From Verrucomicrobiota bacterium (GTDB taxonomy: Bacteria; Verrucomicrobiota; Verrucomicrobiia; Methylacidiphilales; UBA1321), in the NCBI GenBank assembly GCA_013285645.1, contig JABDHJ010000012.1, positions 1-64,000 on the forward strand: a stretch of 64,000 bases of DNA, written 5' to 3'. Under the pieces are notes generated by a model. That model was not told the DNA's origin. It made no database searches and was given only the letters and a program-made list of their open reading frames with translations. Both the position numbers and the translations under genes were made by a program. Shown piece after piece: positions 50,323 through 60,051 of this stretch. How positions within the stretch are numbered: position 1 is the first letter of the stretch; each line of letters begins with the position of its first letter.

Positions 50323-51384
50323 TCAGCCCAGCGTGGCGACTTGCTCGGCGACGGCGCGCGGGATGCCTTCCAGCGTGTCGCGATAACTCGATTTCGGCAG
50401 TACCTGCAACGACGCGACAGCTTGGTCGAGATAACTTTGGATGCGACGCACCGCATTCTTAAGTCCGCCTCGCTCGACAACCTGCGCCAGCAATTCCGTT
50501 CGGTTTTCGGTCGTGCCGTGAAGAATGATCGTGTGCAGATGTTCCTGCTCAGCCGGACTGGCCTGCGCGAGAAGATGCAGAAGAGGCAGCGTCAGCTTGC
50601 CTTTGGCCAAGTCGGTGCCCACCGTTTTGCCGGTCGCTCCTTCGGTGCCGACGAGATCAAGACAGTCGTCGTAAATCTGGTAGGCAATGCCGAGGTAATC
50701 GCCGTAATTGCGCATGGCCAGAACTTCATCCGGGCGGCAGTTGTTGAGCACTGCGGACAATTCTGTGCAGATACGGAAAAGCGCGCCCGTTTTCATCGAG
50801 ATGATCTTGATGTATTCGGGGATACTCAACTTGAGATCGAACCGACGCTGCGTCTGGAGAATTTCGCCGCTGCAAACTTCGTTGGAGGCCTCGGCGATCT
50901 TGCGGGAGATGCTTTGGTCGGAAAAATTGGAACTCAGTTTCAAGGCGTGGCAGAAGAGACAATCACCGAGCAGGACAGAAAGTTCCGCACCCCATTTGGC
51001 AAATGCCGTCGGCTTGCCGCGTCGTTGCGAGGCACCATCCATGATGTCGTCATGCACCAGCGTGGCCAGATGGATCAACTCGAGTGCAACGGCGAGATCG
51101 ATGTGCTGCGGCGTCGATTTTCCGGTCGCGTGCGCGGCCAGCAAAACGAGGGCGGGGCGAATGCGTTTGCCGTTGCTGTCGAGCGCATAGCTGACGTAGC
51201 CCGAAATGCCGGGATCGAATTCCTGCACTTGGAATCGCAGCCGCTCCTCGATCATTTCGAGTTCGGGTTTGACGGTGGCAAGCTGCCTCCGCAGATCGAG
51301 TTTTTGCGAGAGCGAGGGAAAGGCCCGCTGCATCGATTTCATTGAAATATCGCCGGGCGAATAAGAGGCCGCGGGGTCGCTCAT
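50323..51384 (-). CDS. Polyprenyl (octaprenyl-type) diphosphate synthase
   Basis: 353 residues. A trans-isoprenyl diphosphate synthase: the first Asp-rich motif LVHDDIMDGASQRRGKPT (D112-D116) and the second YQIYDDCLDLVGTEG around residue 250. GKRIRPALVLLAAHATG binds the diphosphate. The chain length is set by residues before the first Asp motif (Leu and His, not bulky aromatic), which fits a long-chain product such as the side chain of menaquinone. This agrees with mqnD elsewhere in the window. Confidence 0.9.
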   Translation of the reverse strand: MSDPAASYSPGDISMKSMQRAFPSLSQKLDLRRQLATVKPELEMIEERLRFQVQEFDPGISGYVSYALDSNGKRIRPALVLLAAHATGKSTPQHIDLAVALELIHLATLVHDDIMDGASQRRGKPTAFAKWGAELSVLLGDCLFCHALKLSSNFSDQSISRKIAEASNEVCSGEILQTQRRFDLKLSIPEYIKIISMKTGALFRICTELSAVLNNCRPDEVLAMRNYGDYLGIAYQIYDDCLDLVGTEGATGKTVGTDLAKGKLTLPLLHLLAQASPAEQEHLHTIILHGTTENRTELLAQVVERGGLKNAVRRIQSYLDQAVASLQVLPKSSYRDTLEGIPRAVAEQVATLG

Positions 51385-51440
51385 GTCTTAGAAGTTACGC
51401 AGATCATTACAGGCGGTCAAACCTAGAGGTAATTTAACTC

Positions 51441-51914
51441 TTAGATTCCGTGTTCCTGCCAGAAGTCCTCTTCCTCTGTCGTGAGGTTGGGCATCCAGAA
51501 ACCGGAGGCCCGTGAAATTTGCTGACGGCTCCACTCGTCGTGGAAAACCTCCAGTTGCGAGAGGGGAACGACTGCGGCGAAGTCACCCGGGTTCACGAGC
51601 AGACCGGCGCAACCCTGGGTCTTTCGTTCCACGCACCAGGCCATGGCGGCGGGGGTGGGGATGGAGATGACTGGAGGTGGACCGATCTCGACGATTTCCT
51701 CGATTCGGGCGATATCGCTAAAAACGAGAATATACCAGTGATTTTCGATCTCCACCTCTGATGGTCGGGGATTTTGTTTTGTGCCGATGTCAAAAAAATA
51801 CCAGTGAGTTAATGCTGAAAGGGCACCGAGGACGTAGTCGACCTGGCGCGCCGGGTCAGAGCACTCGCGGGCTTTGCGGACCCAAAGATCGAAACGGTCG
51901 GGCAGGCGGGCCAT
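51441..51914 (-). CDS. Hypothetical protein (SseB-like?)
   Basis: 157 residues, soluble. N-terminal helix FDLWVRKARECSDPARQVDY, a beta strand IENHWYILVFSDIARIEEIV, then IPTPAAMAWCVERKTQGCAG and LLVNPGDFAAVVPLSQLEVF. The latter two recall the SseB-domain ends (A-M-A-W ... L-L-V-N-P), but the match is too weak to assign. 15 bp from pepA on the same strand. Confidence 0.55.
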   Translation of the reverse strand: MARLPDRFDLWVRKARECSDPARQVDYVLGALSALTHWYFFDIGTKQNPRPSEVEIENHWYILVFSDIARIEEIVEIGPPPVISIPTPAAMAWCVERKTQGCAGLLVNPGDFAAVVPLSQLEVFHDEWSRQQISRASGFWMPNLTTEEEDFWQEHGI

Positions 51915-51929
51915 GTTGGCGAAGCCTTG

Positions 51930-53360
51930 TTATACCGGCAATCCAGCGCGCAACGCTTGCAGGGTGAGGCGAACACCGAAGCCGGTGGCGCCGCCTTCGA
52001 GGTGTGCGGGGGGCTTGGTGGTCCAGGCGGTGCCAGCGATGTCGAGATGGACGAAGGGTACGTCCTCGGCCCAGGTCTTGACGAAGCTGGCGCTGATGCA
52101 GGCACTGCCTTCGCGGCCGCCGATATTTTTGACGGTGGCGACTTCGGAGGCGGTGCCTTCCTTGTATTCCTCATCGACAGGCAGAGGCCAGACGAGTTCG
52201 CCGGTGGTTTTGCCCGCGGTGACGAGGGCGTCGCGCAATTTATCCTCGGAAGTGAAGAGACCGGCACGGCGATAGCCAAGTGCCATGACGACGGCACCCG
52301 TCAGCGTCGAGTATTCGATGATGGCGGAGGGCTTGTAGGTGAGGCGCGCGTGGGCGATGGCGTCGGCGAGGATGATACGGCCCTCGGCATCGGTGTTGAG
52401 AACTTCGATGGTCTTGCCATCGAGCGTGGTGATGATGTCGCCGGGGCGATAGGCGTCGGGCCCGGGCATGTTCTCGGCGGCGGGGATGAGGCCGATGATG
52501 TTGATCGGCAATTTCAGGTCGGCAGCAGCCAGCAGAATGCCGATAACGGCTAGACCGCCCATCTTGTCCCATTTCATTTCGTCCATCTGCGCGCCGGGTT
52601 TGATGGAGATGCCACCAGTGTCGAACGTGACCGCCTTGCCGACGAGCGCGACGGGCTTGTCCTTTTTTCCCGCGCCCAGATATTCGAGCACGATAAGACG
52701 CGGCGGATGGGCGGAGCCATTTCCGACGGCGAGGATGCCGCCGAAGCCATCGCGCGCGAGGTGCCGCTCGTTCCAGATTTTGACGGTGAGATTGGCGCGG
52801 TCCTTCGCGAGTTCCTCCGCTTTCTCGGCGAGGATCGGCGGGGTGAGCATGTTGCCGGGAAGATTTCCGATGTCGCGGATGGTGTTCGTGATCGTCGCGA
52901 TAATCTCGGCGTCATGGGCCTGCACGCGGGCGTTCGTCACTTCGTGTTCGGTAACGAGGAGCTGTAATTTGTCGAGGACGCCGCGGGTCTTCTTCGAAGG
53001 GTCCTTGCCGAAGCCCAGGAATTTGTAGCTCGCGAGAATAGCACCCTCCACGGCGGGCGCGACGTGATCGGGATAAAGGGTGAGATCGAGCGCGGCTTCA
53101 GTTCCACCGATTTTGAGCAGATGTTTGATGGCGGCGCCGGTGGCGCGGCGTAGCGTGTCAGGCTCGATCTTTTCCTTGTCGCCTAACCCGACGACGAGGG
53201 TCCGCCCGGTCTTATCGCGCAGGAGAAGCGTGCTGCAGATTGTGCCGTCGAATTCCGAAATCGGAACGCCCGCAGGCAGGGCATCTCCCTTGACGAAATA
53301 GGTGATGAGATCAGGTGAGCCGAGTGGAGCAGTGCGAACGTCGATTTTGAGAGTGGACAT
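51930..53360 (-). CDS. pepA: Leucyl aminopeptidase (M17)
   Basis: 476 residues. Removes N-terminal amino acids from peptides. The M17 motifs are intact: VALVGKAVTFDTGGISIKPG (metal and Lys), DEMKWDKMGGLAVIGILLAA, IGLIPAAENMPGPDAYRPGD and the signature NTDAEGRIILADAIAH. The C-terminal region with GSACISASFVKTWAEDVPFV and AGTAWTTKPPAHLEGGATGF also fits. ATG 53360 is preferred to the frame from 53381. Confidence 0.94.
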   Translation of the reverse strand: MSTLKIDVRTAPLGSPDLITYFVKGDALPAGVPISEFDGTICSTLLLRDKTGRTLVVGLGDKEKIEPDTLRRATGAAIKHLLKIGGTEAALDLTLYPDHVAPAVEGAILASYKFLGFGKDPSKKTRGVLDKLQLLVTEHEVTNARVQAHDAEIIATITNTIRDIGNLPGNMLTPPILAEKAEELAKDRANLTVKIWNERHLARDGFGGILAVGNGSAHPPRLIVLEYLGAGKKDKPVALVGKAVTFDTGGISIKPGAQMDEMKWDKMGGLAVIGILLAAADLKLPINIIGLIPAAENMPGPDAYRPGDIITTLDGKTIEVLNTDAEGRIILADAIAHARLTYKPSAIIEYSTLTGAVVMALGYRRAGLFTSEDKLRDALVTAGKTTGELVWPLPVDEEYKEGTASEVATVKNIGGREGSACISASFVKTWAEDVPFVHLDIAGTAWTTKPPAHLEGGATGFGVRLTLQALRAGLPV

Positions 53361-53502
53361 GGTGAATGCGTAAAAGGTCAATTAAAGGCCTGTCATTCCA
53401 CTTGTCGAGGGAGCAATTCAATCGACATGCCGGATTGCTGGGTTGCCAAGCGGCGGGCGTTACCGATACTTCCCGGCGTTGCCACCGATCCAGATAAGCC
53501 TT

Positions 53503-55542
53503 ATGAGACGACGAAATTCTTTTTCACGACTGCGCAGAATGGAATTCCTGATCATTCTCTTGGGGTGCGTGACAATTCTGCCGCCGGTGCGGTCCCAATC
53601 GCCGCCGCCGTCGGATTTGGTGGTTGATGGCGTACCGGCTATTTCGCCAGACATCATGCAGGCGACGGCCCCGTACTGGGCCGCGAACGGAAATGCCTTC
53701 ATGGGTTGGGACCCGAAATCGAACGCGATGCTCATCAACTCCGTGGGCCATGAAACCCGGCAGTTGCACGTCCTTCTGTCGCCGGGAGGGGAGACGAAAA
53801 TGACGACCCAATTTCCCGGCACTATCATGAGCGGCAGTTTTATGCCGACGGCGGGAGACTTGGTTGTCTTTGATGCCGATCACGACGGCGACGAATTTTT
53901 CCAGCTTTACGGGCTCGATGTCGCCACCAACAAAACGCAATTACTGACGGATGGGGATTCCCGCAACAGCAACGTCATCTACGACCACACCGGCAAGCAA
54001 ATTGCGTTTCTCTCCACCATGCCCGAGGCCAAGTACAACGTGATTTATGTCATGGACCCGCGCAATCCCGATTCCCGCCGCGTCATCATGACGCCCGATT
54101 CCGGCGGATGGATCCTGGAGGATTGGGCCCATGACGGCGGGCACATCCTTGCCTGTCACCTCACCTCCCGTGGCGGGTACCTCTGGTCGATCGATACCAA
54201 TTCCGGTGAAACCAAATTGTTGACCAAGACGCCGGAAACCCAGCGATTTTACGTGGAAGCCAAATACACGCCGCAGGACACGGGGCTTTACGTTCTCCTT
54301 CTGGGTCCGCATGAGACCAGTTTCATTGACTATTTTCCCCTGGCCAACGACGGGCCGATCCGGAAAGTGCCCAAGAATGTGACCAAGGCATTGTCCCTGG
54401 AGCTTTCGCCCGATGGCTCCCTGCTGGCCTATATCACCGAGGAAAACGACGCGGATAAGCTGCATATTTTCAACACCATTACGGGCGACGAATTGCCGCA
54501 GATTCCATTGGAGCCGGCGCTTTTCGGTCGGATGCGCTGGACTGCGGACGGCACCGAGCTGGGATTCAATTACGGTTCCACCAGCAAACCGTTTCAGGCT
54601 TACTCCTACAAGATTGCGACCCAACAATTGCTTCAGTGGACGCAATCCGAGACCACAGGCCTTCCAGCGACGCCGGTGAAAGCGGAGTTGGTGAAGATCA
54701 ACAGTTTTGATGGACTCGAAATCTCCGGATATCTTTACCGACCGAATCCGCAGAAATTTCCCGGCAAGCGGCCCGTCGTGATTTGCATTCATGGCGGCCC
54801 GGCGGCCGAGTTTCGTCCCGACTATCTCGGGGAATATAATTATTACCTGGACGAGATGGGCGTCGCTTTACTTTATCCCAATGTACGGGGATCGACCGGA
54901 TTCGGAGCGGATTTTGTCAATCTCGACAACGGCTACAAACGCGAGGACTCGGTGAAGGACATCGGCGCGTTTCTCGATTGGATCGCGACCGATTCGAGAT
55001 TGGATGCCAATCGCATCGGCGTGCAGGGCGGCAGTTACGGTGGCTACATGACCCTGGCCACGCTGATACATTATGGCAACCAGGTGCGTTGCGGCAGCGA
55101 CCTGATGGGCTTTACCGATTTTGTGACCCTGCTACGCCATACGAAAGCGTTCTGGCAGACCGGTGCCCGGATGGAACTCGGCGACGAGCGTTATCCTGAG
55201 ATGAACAAATTCCTGGAGAGCATTTCTCCGTTGAACCACGCTGCGGAAATTCACGATCCGGTCATGATCACGGCAGGCAAGAGTGATCCACGGGTGCCGG
55301 TGAGTGAATCGGACCAAATGGTCAAGGCGATCCGGGCGCAGAACGGGATCATCTGGTACATCCTGGGTGAGAACGAGGGGCACGGTTTTCGCCGGGTATC
55401 GGATTCGCAATATCAATTCGCGGCTGAGGCTGATTTCTTTCAAACTTATTTGTTGCCGGAAAAGCGGCTCACGCCGCTGGGTCCGGCGGCTCCGGTCAAA
55501 GCCAAGTTTGGAACAACCCCGCCGCCCTCTTCGCCGGATTAA
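53503..55542 (+). CDS. Exported S9-family prolyl oligopeptidase-like peptidase
   Basis: About 679 residues from ATG 53503. Basic N-terminus MRRRNSFSRLRRMEFLIILL then a hydrophobic segment, so export is likely. A TolB/DPP-IV-like beta-propeller (VVFDADHDGDEFFQLYGLDV, IRKVPKNVTKALSLELSPDG) precedes an alpha/beta-hydrolase domain (VVICIHGGPAAEFRPDYLGE). The catalytic Ser is in GVQGGSYGGYMTL (about residue 511), with Asp in GKSDPRVPVSES (about 595) and His in ENEGHGFRR (about 627). The family cleaves peptides in the periplasm; specificity unknown. Confidence 0.87.
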   Translation: MRRRNSFSRLRRMEFLIILLGCVTILPPVRSQSPPPSDLVVDGVPAISPDIMQATAPYWAANGNAFMGWDPKSNAMLINSVGHETRQLHVLLSPGGETKMTTQFPGTIMSGSFMPTAGDLVVFDADHDGDEFFQLYGLDVATNKTQLLTDGDSRNSNVIYDHTGKQIAFLSTMPEAKYNVIYVMDPRNPDSRRVIMTPDSGGWILEDWAHDGGHILACHLTSRGGYLWSIDTNSGETKLLTKTPETQRFYVEAKYTPQDTGLYVLLLGPHETSFIDYFPLANDGPIRKVPKNVTKALSLELSPDGSLLAYITEENDADKLHIFNTITGDELPQIPLEPALFGRMRWTADGTELGFNYGSTSKPFQAYSYKIATQQLLQWTQSETTGLPATPVKAELVKINSFDGLEISGYLYRPNPQKFPGKRPVVICIHGGPAAEFRPDYLGEYNYYLDEMGVALLYPNVRGSTGFGADFVNLDNGYKREDSVKDIGAFLDWIATDSRLDANRIGVQGGSYGGYMTLATLIHYGNQVRCGSDLMGFTDFVTLLRHTKAFWQTGARMELGDERYPEMNKFLESISPLNHAAEIHDPVMITAGKSDPRVPVSESDQMVKAIRAQNGIIWYILGENEGHGFRRVSDSQYQFAAEADFFQTYLLPEKRLTPLGPAAPVKAKFGTTPPPSSPD

Positions 55543-55595
55543 ATTGTGCTCTCGCGTTGTCCCTGCGCGCCAATTAGAGCATACTTCATGGACTC

Positions 55596-57407
55596 ATGAG
55601 TTCGTCCCGCGATCTTGCCTTAAGCATCCTTCAGAAGACCTACGGCTATCGTAGTTTTCGGGGCGAGCAGGCGGAAGTCATTGAGCACGTCAACTCGGGG
55701 CGGCATACGTTTGTGCTGATGCCGACCGGTGGAGGGAAATCGCTTTGTTACCAGATTCCCGCGTTGTGCCGTGAAGGCGTGGGTGTGGTTATTTCGCCTC
55801 TGATCGCGCTGATGCAGGACCAGGTCGATGCGTTGACGCAACTTGGCGTCAAGGCGGCGGCGATCAACTCGAGCATGACGGCGGCGAGTATCGAAAAGAC
55901 CAAGAAGCTTATTCGTGCGGGTGAACTTGATTTGGTTTATGTGGCGCCGGAACGTCTCTTGATGGATGACTTCCTGGCGCTTTTGCATCAATCCAAGATC
56001 GCCTTGTTTGCGATTGATGAAGCGCATTGCGTCTCGCAGTGGGGACATGATTTTCGTCCTCACTACACACAGTTGGCCGTCCTGGCTGAGCAGTTTCCCA
56101 CCGTGCCGCGCCTTGCGTTGACCGCGACTGCCGACAAGCCGACCCGGAAGGATATTGTCGAACGCCTGCATCTCGCCGAAGGCCGCACATTTGTCGCTGG
56201 TTTTGATCGGCCTAATATCCATTACAGCATCCAGCTGAAAAGCAGTGCGCAGAAACAAATCCTGCAATTCATCAAGGAATCGCATCCTCGCGATAGCGGG
56301 ATTGTTTACTGCCTCTCGCGTAAAATGACGGAGGAAACCGCGGCGTGGTTGGTGACGCAGGGCTGCAAGGCGTTGCCCTATCACGCGGGGATGGAGGCAG
56401 AGGACCGGGCGCGCAACCAGACGCGATTCCTGCGAGAGGACAACATCATCATGGTGGCCACGATCGCCTTTGGCATGGGCATCGACAAACCCGACGTGCG
56501 CTTTGTCGCGCACATGAATATCCCGAAAAATATCGAGGCCTATTATCAGGAAACTGGGCGGGCGGGCCGCGATGGTTTGCCCGCAAACGCGCTGATGCTC
56601 TACAGCATGCAGGACGCCGTCATGCAGCGGGACTTCATCGAGAAATCGGAGGCGCCCGATGCGCAAAAAAGGATCGAGCGGCAGAAACTGAGCGCGCTGC
56701 TTGGGCTCTGCGAAGCCGCTTCTTGCCGGCGGAAAATTGTCCTCGAATATTTTGGAGACTCCGGCGAGCCCTGTGGTAATTGCGATACGTGTCTGTCGCC
56801 ACCGATTACTTTCGACGGCACCGTCGCCGCGCAAAAGGCGCTCTCCTGCGCCTATCGAACCGAGCAACGGTTTGGCGTCGGTTATCTGATCGATGTGCTA
56901 TTGGGTAAAGAGGACGAACGAATCCAGCGTTTTGGTCATGATAAAGTCAGCACATTTGGAATTGGGAAAGAGTATGCCCAGAGCGAATGGCAGAGCATCT
57001 TTCGCCAACTTGTGGCCTTGAATTTATTGACCGTGGATGGCAGCGAATTTGGTGGATTGAAAATGACTCCGCAGGGTCAGGCTTTCCTGAAGCAGAAAGA
57101 AACGCTTCATCTCCGCAAGTTTATGGGTAAAGCCAAGGCCGCGACCCCGAGGCAGGCGCGGACTGTCATTGCGTTCGATGACGAAAATGATGGGGAACTT
57201 TTCGCCGCGATGAAAACGGCTCGATTGGAATTGGCGCGGGAACAGAACGTCCCGCCCTACGTTATTTTCCATGACCGAACCTTGCGCGAACTGGCGATTC
57301 ACAAACCGCGCTCGCTTGCCGCGATGTCGCAGATCAGCGGGGTGGGAGAAAAGAAAATGGAGCGGTACGGCGATACTTTTTTACAGGTGATCGCTGAGCA
57401 TTCCTAA
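55596..57407 (+). CDS. recQ: ATP-dependent DNA helicase RecQ
   Basis: 603 residues. 3'-5' helicase in recombination and fork repair. Walker A MPTGGGKS (42-49), DEAH box in FAIDEAHCVSQWGHDFRPHY, motif III LALTATADKPTRKDI, motif IV-VI GIVYCLSRKMTEETAAWLVT ... QETGRAGRDGLPANALMLYS. The RQC domain has the zinc cysteines (CEAASC ... CGNCDTC) and winged helix; the end is an HRDC domain (LREL AIHKPRSLAAMSQISGVGEK). Ends overlap the converging hypothetical gene by 4 bp. Confidence 0.95.
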   Translation: MSSSRDLALSILQKTYGYRSFRGEQAEVIEHVNSGRHTFVLMPTGGGKSLCYQIPALCREGVGVVISPLIALMQDQVDALTQLGVKAAAINSSMTAASIEKTKKLIRAGELDLVYVAPERLLMDDFLALLHQSKIALFAIDEAHCVSQWGHDFRPHYTQLAVLAEQFPTVPRLALTATADKPTRKDIVERLHLAEGRTFVAGFDRPNIHYSIQLKSSAQKQILQFIKESHPRDSGIVYCLSRKMTEETAAWLVTQGCKALPYHAGMEAEDRARNQTRFLREDNIIMVATIAFGMGIDKPDVRFVAHMNIPKNIEAYYQETGRAGRDGLPANALMLYSMQDAVMQRDFIEKSEAPDAQKRIERQKLSALLGLCEAASCRRKIVLEYFGDSGEPCGNCDTCLSPPITFDGTVAAQKALSCAYRTEQRFGVGYLIDVLLGKEDERIQRFGHDKVSTFGIGKEYAQSEWQSIFRQLVALNLLTVDGSEFGGLKMTPQGQAFLKQKETLHLRKFMGKAKAATPRQARTVIAFDDENDGELFAAMKTARLELAREQNVPPYVIFHDRTLRELAIHKPRSLAAMSQISGVGEKKMERYGDTFLQVIAEHS

Positions 57408-57739
57408 GCCAACCACTCCGGCTCTTCGTCGGGGTCGCCGCTCCAGCCCCACTCATTGAGCATTTCAACGAAGGCCTCTTTCTCCTCGTCGTCGAAAGGC
57501 CAGTCCCGCTCGGGCTCCTCCATGGTGGCGAAGCCGTAGCCAAGTTTGATGATCTGGTCCCGATAAGGTTCGATGATCTTGTAATCCGAAACGATCAAGA
57601 GGCCTTCGTCTGCGCCAAAATTCTTGAGCAGGACTTCGGCGGTCAGGGAAAATTTCTCTGTCTTTAATTTATAGGGGACAACGATATCCAGTTCGAGTTC
57701 CTTGGCCGCCGTGCGCCAGGCTTTTTGAAGACGGGTCAT
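57404..57739 (-). CDS. Hypothetical protein
   Basis: 111 residues, no signal peptide. TRLQKAWRTAAKELELDIVV at the start and a strongly acidic end (MEEPERDWPFDDEEKEAFVE, DPDEEPEWLA). Middle SLTAEVLLKNFGADEGLLIV and KIIEPYRDQIIKLGYGFATM suggest an alpha/beta fold. No family recognised. 15 bp upstream lies the ispH stop, same strand. Confidence 0.55.
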   Translation of the reverse strand: MTRLQKAWRTAAKELELDIVVPYKLKTEKFSLTAEVLLKNFGADEGLLIVSDYKIIEPYRDQIIKLGYGFATMEEPERDWPFDDEEKEAFVEMLNEWGWSGDPDEEPEWLA

Positions 57740-57754
57740 AACAAAGATGTCCGG

Positions 57755-59053
57755 TTAATGTCCGGTGTGTTCCTCGGGCGGCAGGAGACCGACGATCTCG
57801 CGATAATCCTTGGGCAGAAGCGTTTCGACGTCGACGCCGCGGAATTCATAGAGACGGTGGATCGTTTCCTCGAGAAGATTGTTCGGACACGAAGCCCCGG
57901 CGGTGATGCCGACCACGACGTTGCCCTCGGGTAGCCAGTCGTGGCTGATAACTTCCTGCTCCTTGTGCTGGTTGTAGTGGGAGATTTCCTTGGGCGAAAT
58001 GAGCTTGTCCGAATTCTTGATGAAGTAAGTGGGCAGCACGCCTTCGCCCATTTCGGCCAAATGCGATGTATTGCTGCTGTTGTAGCCTCCGACGACGAGA
58101 AGCAGGTTCATTTTCTCCACGCTGAGCATCTCGGAAAGCGCATCCTGCCGTTCCTGCGTGGCACCGCAAATGGTGTCGGCCTTGCGGAAATGGCTGTCGA
58201 GATTTTCGGGTCCAAAACGATCGACCATGGCTTTCTCGAACCGGCGCTGCACTTCTTCGGTCTCGCCCTTCATCATGGTGGTCTGGTTGGCGACGCCGAC
58301 GGAAGTCAGATGCTGATCGGGATCGAAATTGGGCGAGTAAGCACCTTGGAATTTCTTGAGAAACTCTTCCTTATTGCCGCCCTTGCGGATGTAATTGCAG
58401 ACGTAATCGGTCTCATCAAGCGTGAAGACGACGAGGTAATGCGTGCCGCCTTTTTCGCTGATCGCCTGCGAGACGGTCGCCTTGGTTTCCTCGTGCCAAG
58501 CTTTGCCGTGGATGATGGAAGTCGTGCCTTGGTTGCGATATTGGCGCACTCGTTTCCAGACGCTCATGACGTCGCCGCAGGTGGTGTCGACCTTGTAGCA
58601 GCCGATGTCCTGGAGGCGGTTGAGCACCTTCACTTCTGCGCCGAACGCAGGCACGATGACGACGTCTTCTTCGGTCAAGTTGTCGAGATCGTAGACGCCG
58701 CGCGTCTCCTTGAGCTGCTTGATGCCGAGGTCCTGAAGCTGGTCGTTGACCTCGGGGTTATGGATGATTTCGCCGAGCAGATAGATGTTGTGGCCCTTGA
58801 AATACTTGGCGGAGGCGTAGGCGAGATTGATCGCGCGCTCGACGCCGTAGCAGAAGCCGAAGACCTTCGCGAGCTTGACCGTGAGGCCGTTGGCGGTGAG
58901 GTGCTGATTCGTATGGCGCAGGTATTCCACGACCGGGCTGCGATAGTGGCTTTCGACCTGTTCCTGCACGAGCTTCATGATTTCCGGGGTGCGGAGATTC
59001 ATGCGTTTCTTGGGCGCGGTGGCAGTTGCGATGGGCTGGGACTCGTCGGACAT
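57755..59053 (-). CDS. ispH: 4-hydroxy-3-methylbut-2-enyl diphosphate reductase (long type)
   Basis: About 432 residues, longer than the 310-330 of the E. coli type and like the plant/cyanobacterial type. It makes IPP and DMAPP in the MEP pathway. The three Fe-S cysteines are C68 in VFGFCYGVERAINL, C159 in YKVDTTCGDVMSVWKR and C296 in KADTICGATQERQDAL. IspH motifs VGGYNSSNTSHLAEMG and GITAGASCPNNLLEETIHRL are present. Start is not certain: ATG 59053 has AAGGAG directly before it, and ATG 59002 is an alternative. Confidence 0.92.
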   Translation of the reverse strand: MSDESQPIATATAPKKRMNLRTPEIMKLVQEQVESHYRSPVVEYLRHTNQHLTANGLTVKLAKVFGFCYGVERAINLAYASAKYFKGHNIYLLGEIIHNPEVNDQLQDLGIKQLKETRGVYDLDNLTEEDVVIVPAFGAEVKVLNRLQDIGCYKVDTTCGDVMSVWKRVRQYRNQGTTSIIHGKAWHEETKATVSQAISEKGGTHYLVVFTLDETDYVCNYIRKGGNKEEFLKKFQGAYSPNFDPDQHLTSVGVANQTTMMKGETEEVQRRFEKAMVDRFGPENLDSHFRKADTICGATQERQDALSEMLSVEKMNLLLVVGGYNSSNTSHLAEMGEGVLPTYFIKNSDKLISPKEISHYNQHKEQEVISHDWLPEGNVVVGITAGASCPNNLLEETIHRLYEFRGVDVETLLPKDYREIVGLLPPEEHTGH

Positions 59054-59111
59054 CTCCTTAGTAACCGCGATAGAGACGGTTCCGTCAAGTCCGGCATTTG
59101 GCGGGGAGGGG

Positions 59112-59953
59112 CTGAATTTTGACGGAATTACCAAATTTCTCCAAATTTACGGAATTTTGACAGGGGAACATGAGGGAAGACAGGGGAGTTTTTGGACAGG
59201 ATTAACAGGATTGGGGACGATCCCTCTTCCTTATTCGTCATCCTGAGCTTGTCAAGGGATCAGCTTCCATTGGCTTTCACCTAATCTGTCAATATCCGCA
59301 CCTGCTTCAGGCCGCGATATCGTCCGTCATAATCGAGGCCGTAGCCGACGACGAAATGGTTGGGGATCTTGAAGCCGATCCAATTGGCGTGGAGGGGGAC
59401 TTCCTGTTTGCCGCGTTTTTGGAGGAGGACGCAGATTTTCACATCGGCGGCGCCGAGCTTTTTCAGGCGCGCGACGAGGGCAGAGAGGGTGCGTCCGGTG
59501 TCGAGGATGTCATCGACGATGAGGACGTGGCGGCCTGCGATTGAATCGTCGAGGGCATCGAGGCCGAGGATCTTGCCGGTGCTGTTTGTCCCGGCATAAC
59601 TGGCGAGGCGGACACAGGAGATTTCGGTCTCGTCGAGATCGATGGCGCGGACCAAATCGGCGAGGAAAAAGAGCGCCCCGTTCATCACGCCGAGGAAGAT
59701 CGGTCGCTTGCCGCGATAATGGCGCGTGAGACTCTTGCCCAGTTGCTGGACGCGCGCGCGGATTTGCGTCTGCGTGAGGAGAACACGGCCCGGCGTCATG
59801 GCCCAAGCAAAGAGCGGAACTGATCCTTCGACAAGCTCAGGATGACGGATCGGCCATGAAAAAATGTGTGCTCCTCCTGTTTTCATCCTTTCATGTCCTC
59901 CCGTTAAAAATTCCGTAAATTTGGAGAAATTTGGTAATTCCGTCAAAATTCAG
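59112..59953. repeat. Perfect 47-bp inverted repeats enclosing hpt
   Basis: 59112-59158 and 59907-59953 are exact reverse complements (47 of 47). Inside them, a shorter inverted pair of the CTGAGCTTGTC...GGATCAG repeat lies at 59236-59265 and 59819-59847. The unit between them is about 750 bp and holds hpt. A related half is at 6776-6790. Perfect identity suggests recent origin or active homogenisation. Confidence 0.9.
59281..59799 (-). CDS. hpt: Hypoxanthine phosphoribosyltransferase
   Basis: 172 residues, normal length. Salvages hypoxanthine/guanine with PRPP. The PRPP loop is HVLIVDDILDTGRTLSALVA; the flexible loop region is CVRLASYAGTNSTGK; IGFKIPNHFVVGYGLDYDGR is the purine-binding end. 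ATG 59799 is used because codons beyond 59810 are repeat-encoded (RHPELVEGS is the translation of the repeat). Flanked by perfect inverted repeats. Confidence 0.93.
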   Translation of the reverse strand: MTPGRVLLTQTQIRARVQQLGKSLTRHYRGKRPIFLGVMNGALFFLADLVRAIDLDETEISCVRLASYAGTNSTGKILGLDALDDSIAGRHVLIVDDILDTGRTLSALVARLKKLGAADVKICVLLQKRGKQEVPLHANWIGFKIPNHFVVGYGLDYDGRYRGLKQVRILTD

Positions 59954-60051
59954 TTTCTCCTTCTGGAACGAGAAACTTTGTTTGAAGATTTCGCGCATCC
60001 GACACGTCAATATCGACAATTCGTCACAAACCTTTATCCTTTTCTTTTACA

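Noticed and set aside
55620-56867. 415-codon minus-strand frame inside recQ
   Set aside because: recQ is certain from its motifs; the antisense frame has no recognised domain or composition of a real protein.
57941-59122. 393-codon plus-strand frame opposite ispH
   Set aside because: ispH has all its iron-sulfur cysteines; the opposite frame is a composition shadow (Leu/Val/Asp-rich).
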